Positions 1 through 7,165 of a DNA stretch of 10,304 nt are shown here, piece by piece. The stretch is from Pedobacter sp. (GTDB taxonomy: Bacteria; Bacteroidota; Bacteroidia; Sphingobacteriales; Sphingobacteriaceae). The DNA lies in contig SEDG01000343.1 of the NCBI GenBank assembly GCA_004295885.1, positions 1 through 10,304 of the forward strand, read 5' to 3'. Both the position numbers and the translations under genes were made by a program. Numbering within the stretch: the first letter of the stretch is position 1; each line of letters opens with the position of its first letter. Under the pieces are notes generated by a model. It had not been told where the DNA came from. It searched no databases and saw only the letters and a list, made by a program, of their open reading frames with translations.

Positions 1-1968
1 TTGAAATTTAACGAAGATGACAGAGCTAGTTGGTTTTCACACAAAGCTGAAATCGCCAAACCTTATTATTATAGCGTTTATCTAGCAGATGCTAACGTAA
101 CTACTGAAATTACTCCAACAGAACGAGCGGCACAATTCCGTTTTACTTACCCTAAAAGTGATAGTTCTTTTGTAGTGGTTGATGCGTTAAACAAAGGCTC
201 ATACATTAAAATCATTCCAGAAGAGCGTAAAATAATCGGTTATACCGCTAAATATGCTCGTGGTCCATTGCCTGCTAATTTCAAAAACTACTTTGTAATT
301 TATTTTGATAAAGCCTTTACCATTGCAAAAACTTGGTCGGGCAGCAAATTAAATAATTCAGACTTAGAATTAACCAGCGACCATACCGGTGCTATTATTG
401 GCTTTAAAACTGCCAATGGCGAAAAGGTTAACGTAAAAGTTGCTTCTTCATTTATCAGTTTTGAGCAAGCGGAAATTAGCTTGAAAAGAGAATTGGCAAA
501 TGATAGTTTTGATGTAACTAAAGCGAAAGCAAAGGCGATTTGGAACAAAACTTTAAGCAGAATTGCGGTTGAAGGTGGTACGGTTGACCAAACTCGTACT
601 TTTTATTCATCATTTTATAGAACCCTTTTCTTCCCTAACAAACTGTATGAAATTGATGCAAACAATAAAATTGTTCACTGGAGCCCGTATAACGGAAAAG
701 TTTTACCAGGTTACATGTTTGCAGGTACAGGCTTCTGGGATACATTCAGAGCACTTTATCCTTTCTTGAATTTGGTTTATCCTTCTATAAACAAAGAAAT
801 GCAAGAAGGCTTAATTAACGATTATAAAGAAGGTGGATGGCTGCCAGAATGGAGCAGCCCTGGTTACGCCAATATCATGATTGGAAATAACTCGGCCTCT
901 GTAGTGGCAGATGCTTATATAAAAGGTTTGCGAGGTTATGATACTGAAACTTTGTGGGAAGCTTTAAAACACGGTGCAAATAATGAAGGGCCAATGACAG
1001 CTGTTGGACGTGCAGGTGTTAAACATTACAATGAATTGGGTTATGTGCCTAATGACACCAGATTAAATGAAAGCGCTGCTAGAACATTAGAATATGCCTA
1101 CGATGATTTTGCTATTTATCAGTTTGGTAAAGCATTGGGTAAACCTGCAAGTGAGATAGATATTTACGCAAAACGAAGCATGAACTATAAAAACTTGTTC
1201 GATCCATCTTACGGTTTAATGAGAGGTAAAAAAACAGACGGTACATTTTCTGTTCCTTTTAGCCCGTTTAAATGGGGAGGTGATTTTACTGAAGGAAATA
1301 GCTGGCACTACACTTGGTCGGTGTTTCAAGATGTGGCCGGTTTAGCAAAGCTGATGGGTGGAAATGAGAAATTTGTTACTAAGCTAGACTCTGTTTTCTC
1401 AATGCCTCCAATTTTCGACGAGAGCGCTTATGGAGGTGTTATCCACGAGATACGTGAAATGCAAATTGCAAATATGGGTCAATATGCCCACGGTAACCAG
1501 CCTATACAACATATGATTTATTTGTATAATTATGGCGGTGCTCCTTGGAAAACTCAGTATTGGGTAAGAGAAACGATGAATAGAATGTATGCAGCGACAC
1601 CAGATGGTTATTGCGGAGATGAAGACAACGGTCAGACTTCTGCTTGGTATGTATTCTCTGCGATGGGATTTTATCCAGTTACGCCAGCAACAGATCAGTA
1701 TGTGATTGGTGCGCCCTTGTTTAAAAAGGTGACATTAACGCTTGAAAACGGAAAAACCGTGGTGATTAATGCGCCCGCAAACAGCGAAAGCAACAGATAC
1801 GTACAAACTTTAAAGGTAAACGGAGCTAGTTACGATAAAAACTGGCTAAGCCATTCGGCGCTGCAAAAAGGAGGTGTTTTAGATTTTGGTATGTCGGCAA
1901 CGCCAAACAAAACTAGAGGGATAAGGGAAAGTTCTTTTCCTTACTCATTCTCTACGGAAAAGAAATAA
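1..1968 (+). CDS. GH92 family exo-alpha-mannosidase, 5'-truncated by window edge
   Basis: The product hydrolyses alpha-mannosidic linkages in glycans, probably in the periplasm or at the cell surface (family knowledge). The frame is open from base 1, so the leading TTG is not a real start. Visible landmarks are G-F-W246-D247-T-F-R-A-L, the D-F-T-E431-G-N-S-W block, H482-E483, G498-N-Q-P-I-Q-H and G-D540-E-D542-N-G-Q, followed by the usual C-terminal beta-sandwich (about 565-640). Compared from memory with Bacteroides BT3990, the spacing E431/H482-E483/D540/D542 matches its general acid E533, its H584-E585 pair linked to alpha-1,2 specificity, and D642/D644, with a constant offset of 102. About 100 residues plus any signal peptide therefore lie upstream, giving a normal family length near 750. 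The G-N-Q-P-I-Q-H stretch departs from the more usual GNEPSHH. Family assignment is firm; linkage specificity is an inference. Confidence 0.95.
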   Translation: MKFNEDDRASWFSHKAEIAKPYYYSVYLADANVTTEITPTERAAQFRFTYPKSDSSFVVVDALNKGSYIKIIPEERKIIGYTAKYARGPLPANFKNYFVIYFDKAFTIAKTWSGSKLNNSDLELTSDHTGAIIGFKTANGEKVNVKVASSFISFEQAEISLKRELANDSFDVTKAKAKAIWNKTLSRIAVEGGTVDQTRTFYSSFYRTLFFPNKLYEIDANNKIVHWSPYNGKVLPGYMFAGTGFWDTFRALYPFLNLVYPSINKEMQEGLINDYKEGGWLPEWSSPGYANIMIGNNSASVVADAYIKGLRGYDTETLWEALKHGANNEGPMTAVGRAGVKHYNELGYVPNDTRLNESAARTLEYAYDDFAIYQFGKALGKPASEIDIYAKRSMNYKNLFDPSYGLMRGKKTDGTFSVPFSPFKWGGDFTEGNSWHYTWSVFQDVAGLAKLMGGNEKFVTKLDSVFSMPPIFDESAYGGVIHEIREMQIANMGQYAHGNQPIQHMIYLYNYGGAPWKTQYWVRETMNRMYAATPDGYCGDEDNGQTSAWYVFSAMGFYPVTPATDQYVIGAPLFKKVTLTLENGKTVVINAPANSESNRYVQTLKVNGASYDKNWLSHSALQKGGVLDFGMSATPNKTRGIRESSFPYSFSTEKK

Positions 1969-1978
1969 GAAATGAAAT

Positions 1979-2012
1979 AAAAAAGGTCCTGATTTTTATC
2001 AGGACCTTTTTT
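1979..2012. terminator. Bidirectional rho-independent terminator between convergent genes
   Basis: A perfect 15-bp stem (A-rich foot, core AGGTCCTGAT / ATCAGGACCT) closes a TTTT loop and ends in a T run. The stem foot is A-rich on one side and T-rich on the other, so the hairpin has a U tract in both directions. It begins 10 nt after the GH92 stop codon and also lies downstream of the leftward kinase cluster, so it probably ends both transcripts. Confidence 0.92.
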
Positions 2013-2106
2013 ATAATCTAACTATGTTGCTCCATCTTTATAAGTTGTAATTGCATTGGAGAGAGAACATTAGCGTATAGGTAGGCCGCCTTTAAATCGC
2101 ATTACT

Positions 2107-2127
2107 ATACCCAATCAAGTTGGGTAT
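2107..2127. repeat. Palindromic intergenic repeat, probable dispersed element
   Basis: ATACCCAA and TTGGGTAT form a perfect 8-bp inverted repeat around a 5-nt centre. On the minus strand it sits inside CGTCATACCCAACTTGATTG, which resembles the CGTCATCC(C/T)GAACTTG-type palindromic repeats scattered through many Bacteroidota genomes (from memory). It lies 15-35 nt beyond the stop of the receiver remnant. It has no immediate U tract in that direction, so it is not an obvious terminator. The rest of 2013-2142 shows no gene. Confidence 0.5.
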
Positions 2128-2142
2128 GACGGATGATTTTTT

Positions 2143-2415
2143 TTATTTTCTGCCAGCAATGTCTTCTAGTTTTCCTCGAAGTTCTTCTGGGTTAAATGGC
2201 TTGGAAACGAAATCATTAATTCCTGCCTCGGCAATCTTATTTTGAACGTCTAACGCAACTGAAGCTGTTAACGCGATAATTGGCACTTTAGATCTTTCTA
2301 TATCAGCATCGCCTCTAATAATAGCGGTGGCCTCATAACCATCCATTAAAGGCATGTGAATATCCATTAGAATAAGGTCGTATTTTTTAGCTTTGAATTC
2401 CATTTCCCACTTCAC
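2143..2415 (-). pseudogene. Receiver-domain remnant split from the adjacent hybrid histidine kinase
   Basis: The translated product contains only the second half of a response-regulator receiver domain. It has D-L-I-L-M-D with the phospho-accepting aspartate, I-I-A-L-T with the conserved Thr, and the S-K-P-F lysine. Beta-1 with its acidic residue pair, alpha-1 and most of beta-2/alpha-2 are absent, so the Mg-binding pocket cannot form. The only start near the beginning is a GTG at 2413-2415, inside the upstream kinase ORF in another frame (29-nt overlap, +1 shift). A hybrid kinase normally runs from its HATPase domain through a linker into a whole receiver. This is best read as the C-terminal end of the kinase at 2387-3715, cut off by an internal deletion plus frame change. 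Expression as a separate peptide cannot be excluded, but a working receiver is unlikely. Confidence 0.82.
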
Positions 2416-3715
2416 TTTTGGTGGCGATTTTGCTTTGATGTAACTCCAACAAGTTTTTCACAATGGCAAGGCCTAACCCTGTACCACCATATTTACGAGT
2501 TGTATTAGTAGAGGCTTGGGAAAAGGATTCGAAAATTAATTCTTGCTTATCTTGGGGGATGCCAATACCAGTATCACTGATACAAAAGTACAGTTTTATT
2601 TTATCTTCTTCTCTTTCTTTAGACGAAACACTTATGGAAACGTTACCAACTGAAGTAAATTTTAAAGCATTGTCTATCAGGTTAACAAGTATTTGAGTTA
2701 GTCTCGTTGGGTCACCAATAACAGCGATATCATCTAGTTTTTCGTCGATTTTTAGCGTAAAAAGCAGGTCTTTTTCATTTGCCTTAAGCTTAAATCCTGC
2801 ATAAATATTTTTAACTAATTGGTAAATTAAAAATGGTGTTTTTTCCATGATTATTTTTCCTGATTCGATCTTATTGATATCTAAAACATCATTAATTAGT
2901 GATAATAAGTTATTAGCGGAGAATTTCAACATGCCAAGGTTTTCCATTTGGTCTTCTCTCGGATTGTCTAGCAATAAAACATCAGTCATACCGATAACGC
3001 CATTAAGTGGAGTTCGAAGTTCATGAGAAATTGTAGATAAAAAATATGATTTTGCTTTTGTAGATTGTTCTGCGATGATGATGGCTTCGGTTAATTTTTC
3101 ATTGAGTGACTTTTCTTCTGCTTGTTTTTCATTTAATCTTTTAATAGTGAGGTTAAAGGCACTAAAGAAGTGATATTGAACGTACATGATCAGCAGAAAA
3201 TTGAAAGAGAAGACTGTTATGAAACCAAAGCTGTTTGCATCGGCCGAGCTCACTGTTGTCATCGCATTTCTGCCAAAAATGGCAAAGTAAAAAAGCATAA
3301 ATAGTAGGCTGATGAGCGAATAGAAAATCCCCCATTTGGTACCTAATAGATAGTATCCTATTATAATCAATAACAGCATCCACTGTAGTGATATTATCTT
3401 AACACCTTGAACGTGTATCACCATATTTGACCATATTAATAAGGCCAAAATTAAGCAAGCAGTATGAGCCACCAGTTTCCATTTGCTGGTGTTTAATAAC
3501 ACCCAAAGCAAACCTATTTGAACAATAGCAATTAGGATTGATCTACTAAAAAGTATAGTTCGTGATAAACTATTATAAAATGTAGGTAGTGTTATTAAAA
3601 TAACTGCCAAGCTAATTAACAGGGTATTTACTAAGAACTGTGCCCTTACTTTGTTAAGCGGGTCGATATCATACTCGAAAATAGAATCTAGCTTTTTATT
3701 GATGAATGTTAACAT
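2387..3715 (-). CDS. Six-TM sensor histidine kinase, C-terminally disrupted (formerly hybrid)
   Basis: This is a membrane sensor kinase of a two-component system. Residues about 28-183 form six hydrophobic segments (roughly 28-43, 52-75, 82-99, 106-124, 127-147, 163-182) with no large extracytoplasmic domain. A short coiled coil (190-222) leads to the H-box F-L-S-T-I-S-H231-E-L-R-T-P. The HATPase domain has the N-box (N345 to N349), G1 D381-T-G-I-G-I-P, F-box F-E-S-F-S-Q and G2 G-G-T-G-L-G. The frame stops right after S-E-V-G-N-G, losing the last HATPase strands, the linker and the start of the receiver that continues out of frame at 2143-2415. Autophosphorylation might survive if the last strands are dispensable, but intramolecular phosphorelay should not. 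The gene starts 54 nt after the response-regulator stop, consistent with one operon. The ligand is unknown. Confidence 0.9.
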   Translation of the reverse strand: MLTFINKKLDSIFEYDIDPLNKVRAQFLVNTLLISLAVILITLPTFYNSLSRTILFSRSILIAIVQIGLLWVLLNTSKWKLVAHTACLILALLIWSNMVIHVQGVKIISLQWMLLLIIIGYYLLGTKWGIFYSLISLLFMLFYFAIFGRNAMTTVSSADANSFGFITVFSFNFLLIMYVQYHFFSAFNLTIKRLNEKQAEEKSLNEKLTEAIIIAEQSTKAKSYFLSTISHELRTPLNGVIGMTDVLLLDNPREDQMENLGMLKFSANNLLSLINDVLDINKIESGKIIMEKTPFLIYQLVKNIYAGFKLKANEKDLLFTLKIDEKLDDIAVIGDPTRLTQILVNLIDNALKFTSVGNVSISVSSKEREEDKIKLYFCISDTGIGIPQDKQELIFESFSQASTNTTRKYGGTGLGLAIVKNLLELHQSKIATKSEVGNGIQS

Positions 3716-3769
3716 TATTATTGGGGAGAATAATAGGTAAGAAGAGTGATTTTTTAAGTTAGTAGAGTG

Positions 3770-4411
3770 CTAACTTATCAGGTTTGCTTTTATGGCAAAT
3801 TCATATAGGGCAACAGTAGAGTCTGATAACTCTAGTTTACGCATGATGTTTTTTCGATGGGTATGGACTGTAAATTCAGATAAATACAACCGCTCGGCGA
3901 TGTCTTTAGTTCTTAGATTTTGGCAAACCAATCTTATAATTTCGACTTCTCTTTTGGTCAGTCTGTATTTTTTTAGAAAATCATCAAAATATGAAAAACT
4001 AAGATCTTGCATTTCTTTTTCGTCGAAATTTGGGAAAACTTCTTTACCAGCCATCACATTTACAATGGTGCCGGCTAAGTTATGTAACTCATCAGACTTT
4101 ACAACGTAGGCACTAGCACCCCTTAGTTTACAATCTTTAACCAGTTCAAAAGAATGATAATTGGTTAGCACAATAATCTTGGCTTTTACTCCTTTTTCCT
4201 TAAGTGCGGCTATTGCTTTTAAACCATCAAGGCCAGGCATATTCAAGTCTAGTAAAATAACGTCGGCTTTATTTAAAACCAATGAATTTAGTAATTCCAA
4301 GCCATTATTAACCATCGCAATCACTTTAAAGCGCTCGTCTTGATTAAAATGAGCGCTTATGCCCTTTAACACAACAGGATGGTCGTCGGCTAATATTAAC
4401 TGTATCATCAT
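3770..4411 (-). CDS. NarL/FixJ-type response regulator, LuxR HTH output
   Basis: This is a cytoplasmic DNA-binding response regulator. The N-terminal receiver (about 3-120) has all key residues: D9-D10 acidic pair, D55 phospho-acceptor in L-L-D-L-N-M-P-G, T83 and K105. The C-terminal LuxR HTH (about 148-210) reads L-T-K-R-E-V-E-I-I-R-L-V, then T-V-H-T-H-R-K-N-I-M-R-K-L as recognition helix region. At 213 residues it has normal family length and no damage. Its ATG overlaps the TGA of the upstream HATPase remnant (ATGA, 4408-4411), the arrangement expected for a translationally coupled kinase/regulator pair. A second ATG directly follows, so the protein may begin at M1 or M2. The natural partner is the TPR kinase upstream, which is now broken. 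Target genes are unknown. Confidence 0.95.
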   Translation of the reverse strand: MMIQLILADDHPVVLKGISAHFNQDERFKVIAMVNNGLELLNSLVLNKADVILLDLNMPGLDGLKAIAALKEKGVKAKIIVLTNYHSFELVKDCKLRGASAYVVKSDELHNLAGTIVNVMAGKEVFPNFDEKEMQDLSFSYFDDFLKKYRLTKREVEIIRLVCQNLRTKDIAERLYLSEFTVHTHRKNIMRKLELSDSTVALYEFAIKANLIS

Positions 4412-4881
4412 GCGTCCGTTGGTTTTGGTATCGGTAATTCTATTAGTGCAAAGGTTCCTTCATTTGGCTTTCCGTTAATTTCCAATTTTCCGGATAGATA
4501 ATCAACATTAGTTTTTAAAAGTTTCATTCCTGCTCCATCTTGATCAAGGTTTTGTTGTTCAAAGCCTTTTCCATTGTCTTCAATATAAATGGTTATGGCA
4601 TTCTCCAGTTCTATTATTTGTACAAATAAATGTGTTGCCTCAGCATGTTTAATTGCGTTATGTAATACTTCCTGAATAATTCTGTAAGTACTTAGTATGA
4701 AATTTTGCGGCCAACTTTTGGTTTGTTCCAGACCTTCAATTAAATACTCTACATTTAAGCTGTTTGCTGCCTTTATAGATTTGAGCAAGTCTAATATAGC
4801 AGTTTTAAATCCATATTTTTCTAGCGCAATCGGCATTAAATTATGACTTATGTTTCTTACGGTCTTACTAATGTCATTCAT
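4408..4881 (-). pseudogene. HATPase remnant of the TPR sensor kinase (HisKA_3 second helix plus ATPase domain)
   Basis: The product begins with the second half of a HisKA_3 dimerisation domain (V-R-N-I-S-H-N-L-M-P, residues 8-17), followed by a full HATPase_c fold. The N-box is Y-R-I-I-Q-E-V-L-H-N75-A-I-K-H, G1 is D102-N-G-K-G-F and the G2-like loop is G-A-G-M-K-L-L. The L-H-D segment with the phospho-accepting histidine is missing. The ATG shares one base with the TAA of the upstream ORF (TAATG), in a different frame. The in-frame codons just upstream of the ATG still read as plausible domain sequence (K-N-L-M-N-D-I-S-K), so the true domain extended further upstream and the ATG is probably an accidental or secondary start. 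It could bind ATP but has no histidine of its own to phosphorylate. Confidence 0.85.
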
Positions 4882-6551
4882 TAAATTTTTCGTTCGGCAA
4901 TTCTTCTCTTTTCTTGTTCTTGTGCCTCCGTTAAGGTGTTCATGATGTCTAGCCTATGTTGCTTTTTCAAATCATTTAGCTTTGCATTATAAATAATCAA
5001 TGCTCGTTCTTTTTTCTGATGGATAAAATAAGCAATGCCAGCAAACATTAAAACGCCAATAATAGAACCTATAATGGTTATCCAATTTTTTTGTTTTTGT
5101 TGTTTCAGTTCTAAAGTTTGAAGTTGCTGCTGCTTTTTTGCCAATTGTAGCTCTTGTTGTTTTTCTTTTACGCCGTATTTTGTTCCTAGTTCATCGGTAA
5201 TTTTAGATAAACGCATCTGATATAAGGTGTCTCTTAAATGCATTTCTTGCTCCAAGTTTTTTATCAAAGTGTCTTGCCCAATGGGCTTGTATTGACTAAA
5301 ATTTTTAATGGCGTTGGCATATAATAATTTTAAGGCAGGGCGTAAGTTGTATTTTTTTAATAAGCTTTCTGCGTTTTTGAAATAGTATGAGGCGGAGTCC
5401 ATTTTGCCTTCTCTAGCGTAAACATTTGCAATTCCAGTTAAAATTTCGAGATCTAGCGCAGGTGCGAGCTGCTCGCCCATTGTTAATTTGAAAGCTTTGA
5501 GGTAATTGTTTTTAGCCAGTTTAAAATTTTCTTTTGAATCGAAGTACCTACTTTCTGCGAGAAAGTATTGTTTTTTGGAATATAAGTTGTTTTGGTCCAT
5601 TCCATATTTTTTGTGCTCATTGTAGTATGACTCAAAATTGCTATAGTTCTTTAGTAGGAAGGAAAGTAAAATCATTCTATTGCTATTGTTACCCTTTTGG
5701 CGAACAGTGGCGTTAGCTAAATTGAAAGCTTTTTCTGCGTAGGTGAAGGCATTTTTGTAATCTCCTGCTTTCTCGTAATTCATAGAAAGTATTTCTAAGA
5801 ATGTCGCCGTCTTATCGTTAAGCGTATTTTCTAATTCTGGAATTAGATCCTTCAATATCGCAAAGGCTTCGTCTTCTTTTTGGAGATTTAATAGCGTATT
5901 TGCATAGGCAAAACGGGTATCTTTTAATAAAGCTGGATTGTTACTTTCCTTAGCTAGTTTGATCGCTAATTCATAATTAGATTTTACCTTTTCGTAGTTG
6001 CTAGCTCTTAGCTCCAGATTTGTTCTATTTCTTAAGTTTATTACTCGTTGAAAGATGAGTTGCGGTTTATCTTTTGTTAATAGTTCTATTTTATCGAAGT
6101 AAAGAGACGCTTTCTCGGTATTTCCAGTCCTGTTATAGATTCTTGCTAAATCGCCATATATGCTGGCTGCTTGAGCTTCGTTTAGTCTAGGTAAATAAGT
6201 TTCGGCCTGTTTAATGTAAGCTATCGCGGCATCTTGATTACCCAGGCCCAGTTCTATACTTGCCTTTGTTGAGATGATGCCCGCAATGAGGTCGTCTTTT
6301 TTTAGCTCCTCGGCGGTTTGCAAAGCTTCGTCTAATAATCGCTTAATCTCGTCATTATAAACAATCCTAGGGTTACGTGCATAGCGGATCAATTGCATAA
6401 TTTTATCAGCCGATGCAGGCATTTGTTTAATTTCTGAGATGTCTTTTGGCGCCGGCGCTGGGCCGATAGTTTGCGCATTAGTAAAAATATTGCACAAAAA
6501 AAGCAGTATTACGAAAGCCAAGCTTATAATATGGGATGATTTTGAGCGCAT
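4881..6551 (-). CDS. TPR-repeat sensor kinase N-terminal part, truncated at the H-box
   Basis: The product has a signal peptide (residues 1-26, ending T-N-A-Q) and then an extracytoplasmic array of degenerate TPR-like helical pairs (about 45-420). A Q/K-rich coiled coil follows (about 440-487), then one membrane helix (about 489-510) and a cytoplasmic coiled coil. It ends in E-A-Q-E-Q-E-K-R-R-I-A-E-R, the conserved lead-in to the HisKA_3 histidine box, followed after two residues by a stop. In this kinase family the next residues would be L-H-D with the phospho-acceptor histidine; these and roughly 40 codons are gone, and the remaining kinase lies out of frame at 4408-4881. As encoded, it is a membrane-anchored TPR sensor without a catalytic domain. 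The start is supported by the signal peptide and an AGAGG 8 nt upstream. It is the first gene of the leftward cluster. The N-terminal assignment is firm; whether the gene is still used is unknown. Confidence 0.88.
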   Translation of the reverse strand: MRSKSSHIISLAFVILLFLCNIFTNAQTIGPAPAPKDISEIKQMPASADKIMQLIRYARNPRIVYNDEIKRLLDEALQTAEELKKDDLIAGIISTKASIELGLGNQDAAIAYIKQAETYLPRLNEAQAASIYGDLARIYNRTGNTEKASLYFDKIELLTKDKPQLIFQRVINLRNRTNLELRASNYEKVKSNYELAIKLAKESNNPALLKDTRFAYANTLLNLQKEDEAFAILKDLIPELENTLNDKTATFLEILSMNYEKAGDYKNAFTYAEKAFNLANATVRQKGNNSNRMILLSFLLKNYSNFESYYNEHKKYGMDQNNLYSKKQYFLAESRYFDSKENFKLAKNNYLKAFKLTMGEQLAPALDLEILTGIANVYAREGKMDSASYYFKNAESLLKKYNLRPALKLLYANAIKNFSQYKPIGQDTLIKNLEQEMHLRDTLYQMRLSKITDELGTKYGVKEKQQELQLAKKQQQLQTLELKQQKQKNWITIIGSIIGVLMFAGIAYFIHQKKERALIIYNAKLNDLKKQHRLDIMNTLTEAQEQEKRRIAERKI

Positions 6552-6664
6552 AAGGAACCTCTAAAATAGTAATTATTAGTTATTTGCAATAGTCTATTAA
6601 TTAACTAGTTAAAAATCAACGCGATTATTCTAAAAAACGCCATCAAATTATTAGCTATAAAAAT

Positions 6665-6694
6665 TTGTCAAAGTTCAACTTTTAATTACTTTTG
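6665..6694 (+). promoter_or_regulatory. Bacteroidota housekeeping promoter (TTG-N19-TAnnTTTG) for the tRNA unit
   Basis: TTG at 6665-6667 is followed after exactly 19 nt by TACTTTTG at 6687-6694, a full match to the Bacteroidota -33/-7 consensus. Transcription would start around 6700, immediately before the broken tRNA copy, and read through the intact tRNA-Ala to the terminator at 6890-6924. Confidence 0.75.
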
Positions 6695-6704
6695 TTGCCC
6701 AACC

Positions 6705-6780
6705 GGGGGATTAGCTCTCCCGATAGTTATCGGGATGAATAGAGCGCTTTCGCTTGAAAGGTATGATTGGTTGGAAAGCA
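6705..6780 (+). pseudogene. Degenerate tRNA-Ala-like copy interrupted by a palindrome
   Basis: GGGGGATTAGCTC (6705-6717) is identical to the acceptor and 5' D-stem of the intact tRNA-Ala at 6799-6811. AGAGCGCTT (6741-6749) equals its 3' D-stem and start of the anticodon arm (6820-6828). Between them an 18-bp palindrome replaces most of the D-loop. After it no 7-nt anticodon loop or T-arm with TTCGAAT can be made, and there is no CCA end. It starts 94 nt before the real tRNA, so it looks like a tandem duplicate that decayed. The right boundary is approximate. Confidence 0.7.
6718..6735. repeat. Perfect 18-nt palindromic element inside the tRNA remnant
   Basis: TCCCGATA and TATCGGGA are perfect inverted repeats around GT. 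The sequence resembles CCCGATAGCTATCGGG-type palindromes often met in Bacteroidota intergenic DNA (from memory, unverified). It sits at the D-loop position of a tRNA-like sequence, which suggests insertion of a short mobile or dispersed repeat. Confidence 0.7.
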
Positions 6781-6798
6781 ACGGTAAAATAAAAATAA

Positions 6799-6875
6799 GG
6801 GGGATTAGCTCATTTGGCTAGAGCGCTTCGCTGGCAGTGAAGAGGTGATCGGTTCGAATCCGATATTCTCCACCA
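6799..6875 (+). tRNA. tRNA-Ala (anticodon GGC)
   Basis: The full cloverleaf can be drawn. Acceptor GGGGGAT pairs with ATTCTCC, including G3:U70, the alanine identity element. T8-A9 leads to D-stem GCTC/GAGC. The anticodon stem CTTCG/TGAAG closes the loop CTGGCAG with anticodon GGC. The T-arm is ATCGG-TTCGAAT-CCGAT, the discriminator is A, and CCA is encoded. It is transcribed from the promoter at 6665-6694 and ends at the hairpin at 6890-6924. Confidence 0.96.
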
Positions 6876-6889
6876 TTGAGATTAAATTT

Positions 6890-6924
6890 ATGCCTTTAGT
6901 TTAACGCTAGGGGCATTTTTATTT
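6890..6924 (+). terminator. Rho-independent terminator after tRNA-Ala
   Basis: ATGCCTTTAG and CTAGGGGCAT pair over 10 bp (two G-U pairs) around a 7-nt loop and are followed by a T-rich tail. It lies 14 nt after the tRNA CCA end. The following 6925-7165 shows no convincing gene. Confidence 0.75.
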
Positions 6925-7165
6925 CATTTATATTTGGGTGGTGTAATTTGAAGTTTAGTTGCTTTGAAACCAGCTTACTTATATTTAGAAGTCTGATTGA
7001 TTTTAAAGCTTCTCTTCAACAATTTTATTATAGCTTTTATTCAAATATTCTCTCCTCAGAATTTTAACAGCCCTGTACCTGTTATTAAATCAAATTGCTT
7101 ATCAAGCTATACAATGTCTTTTAGTATAAGTTAGCGTAAGCACAACTAACCAGTCACATTTTGGG

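Noticed and set aside
6561..6589. Possible minus-strand promoter TTG-N18-TATTTTAG for the TPR kinase gene
   Set aside because: It matches the -7 consensus in only 7 of 8 positions and would place the start of transcription a few bases from the ATG, removing the apparent AGAGG ribosome site.
6601..6612. Perfect 12-bp palindrome TTAACTAGTTAA upstream of the TPR kinase gene
   Set aside because: Palindromes of this length are expected a few times per 10 kb by chance, more in AT-rich DNA, and no second copy was seen.
7003..7092. A 28-codon open stretch on the minus strand ending K-S-Y-N-K-I-V-E-E-K-L that reads like a protein C-terminus
   Set aside because: It is bounded by a stop on its upstream side, has no start codon or recognisable family, and is short enough to arise by chance in AT-rich DNA.
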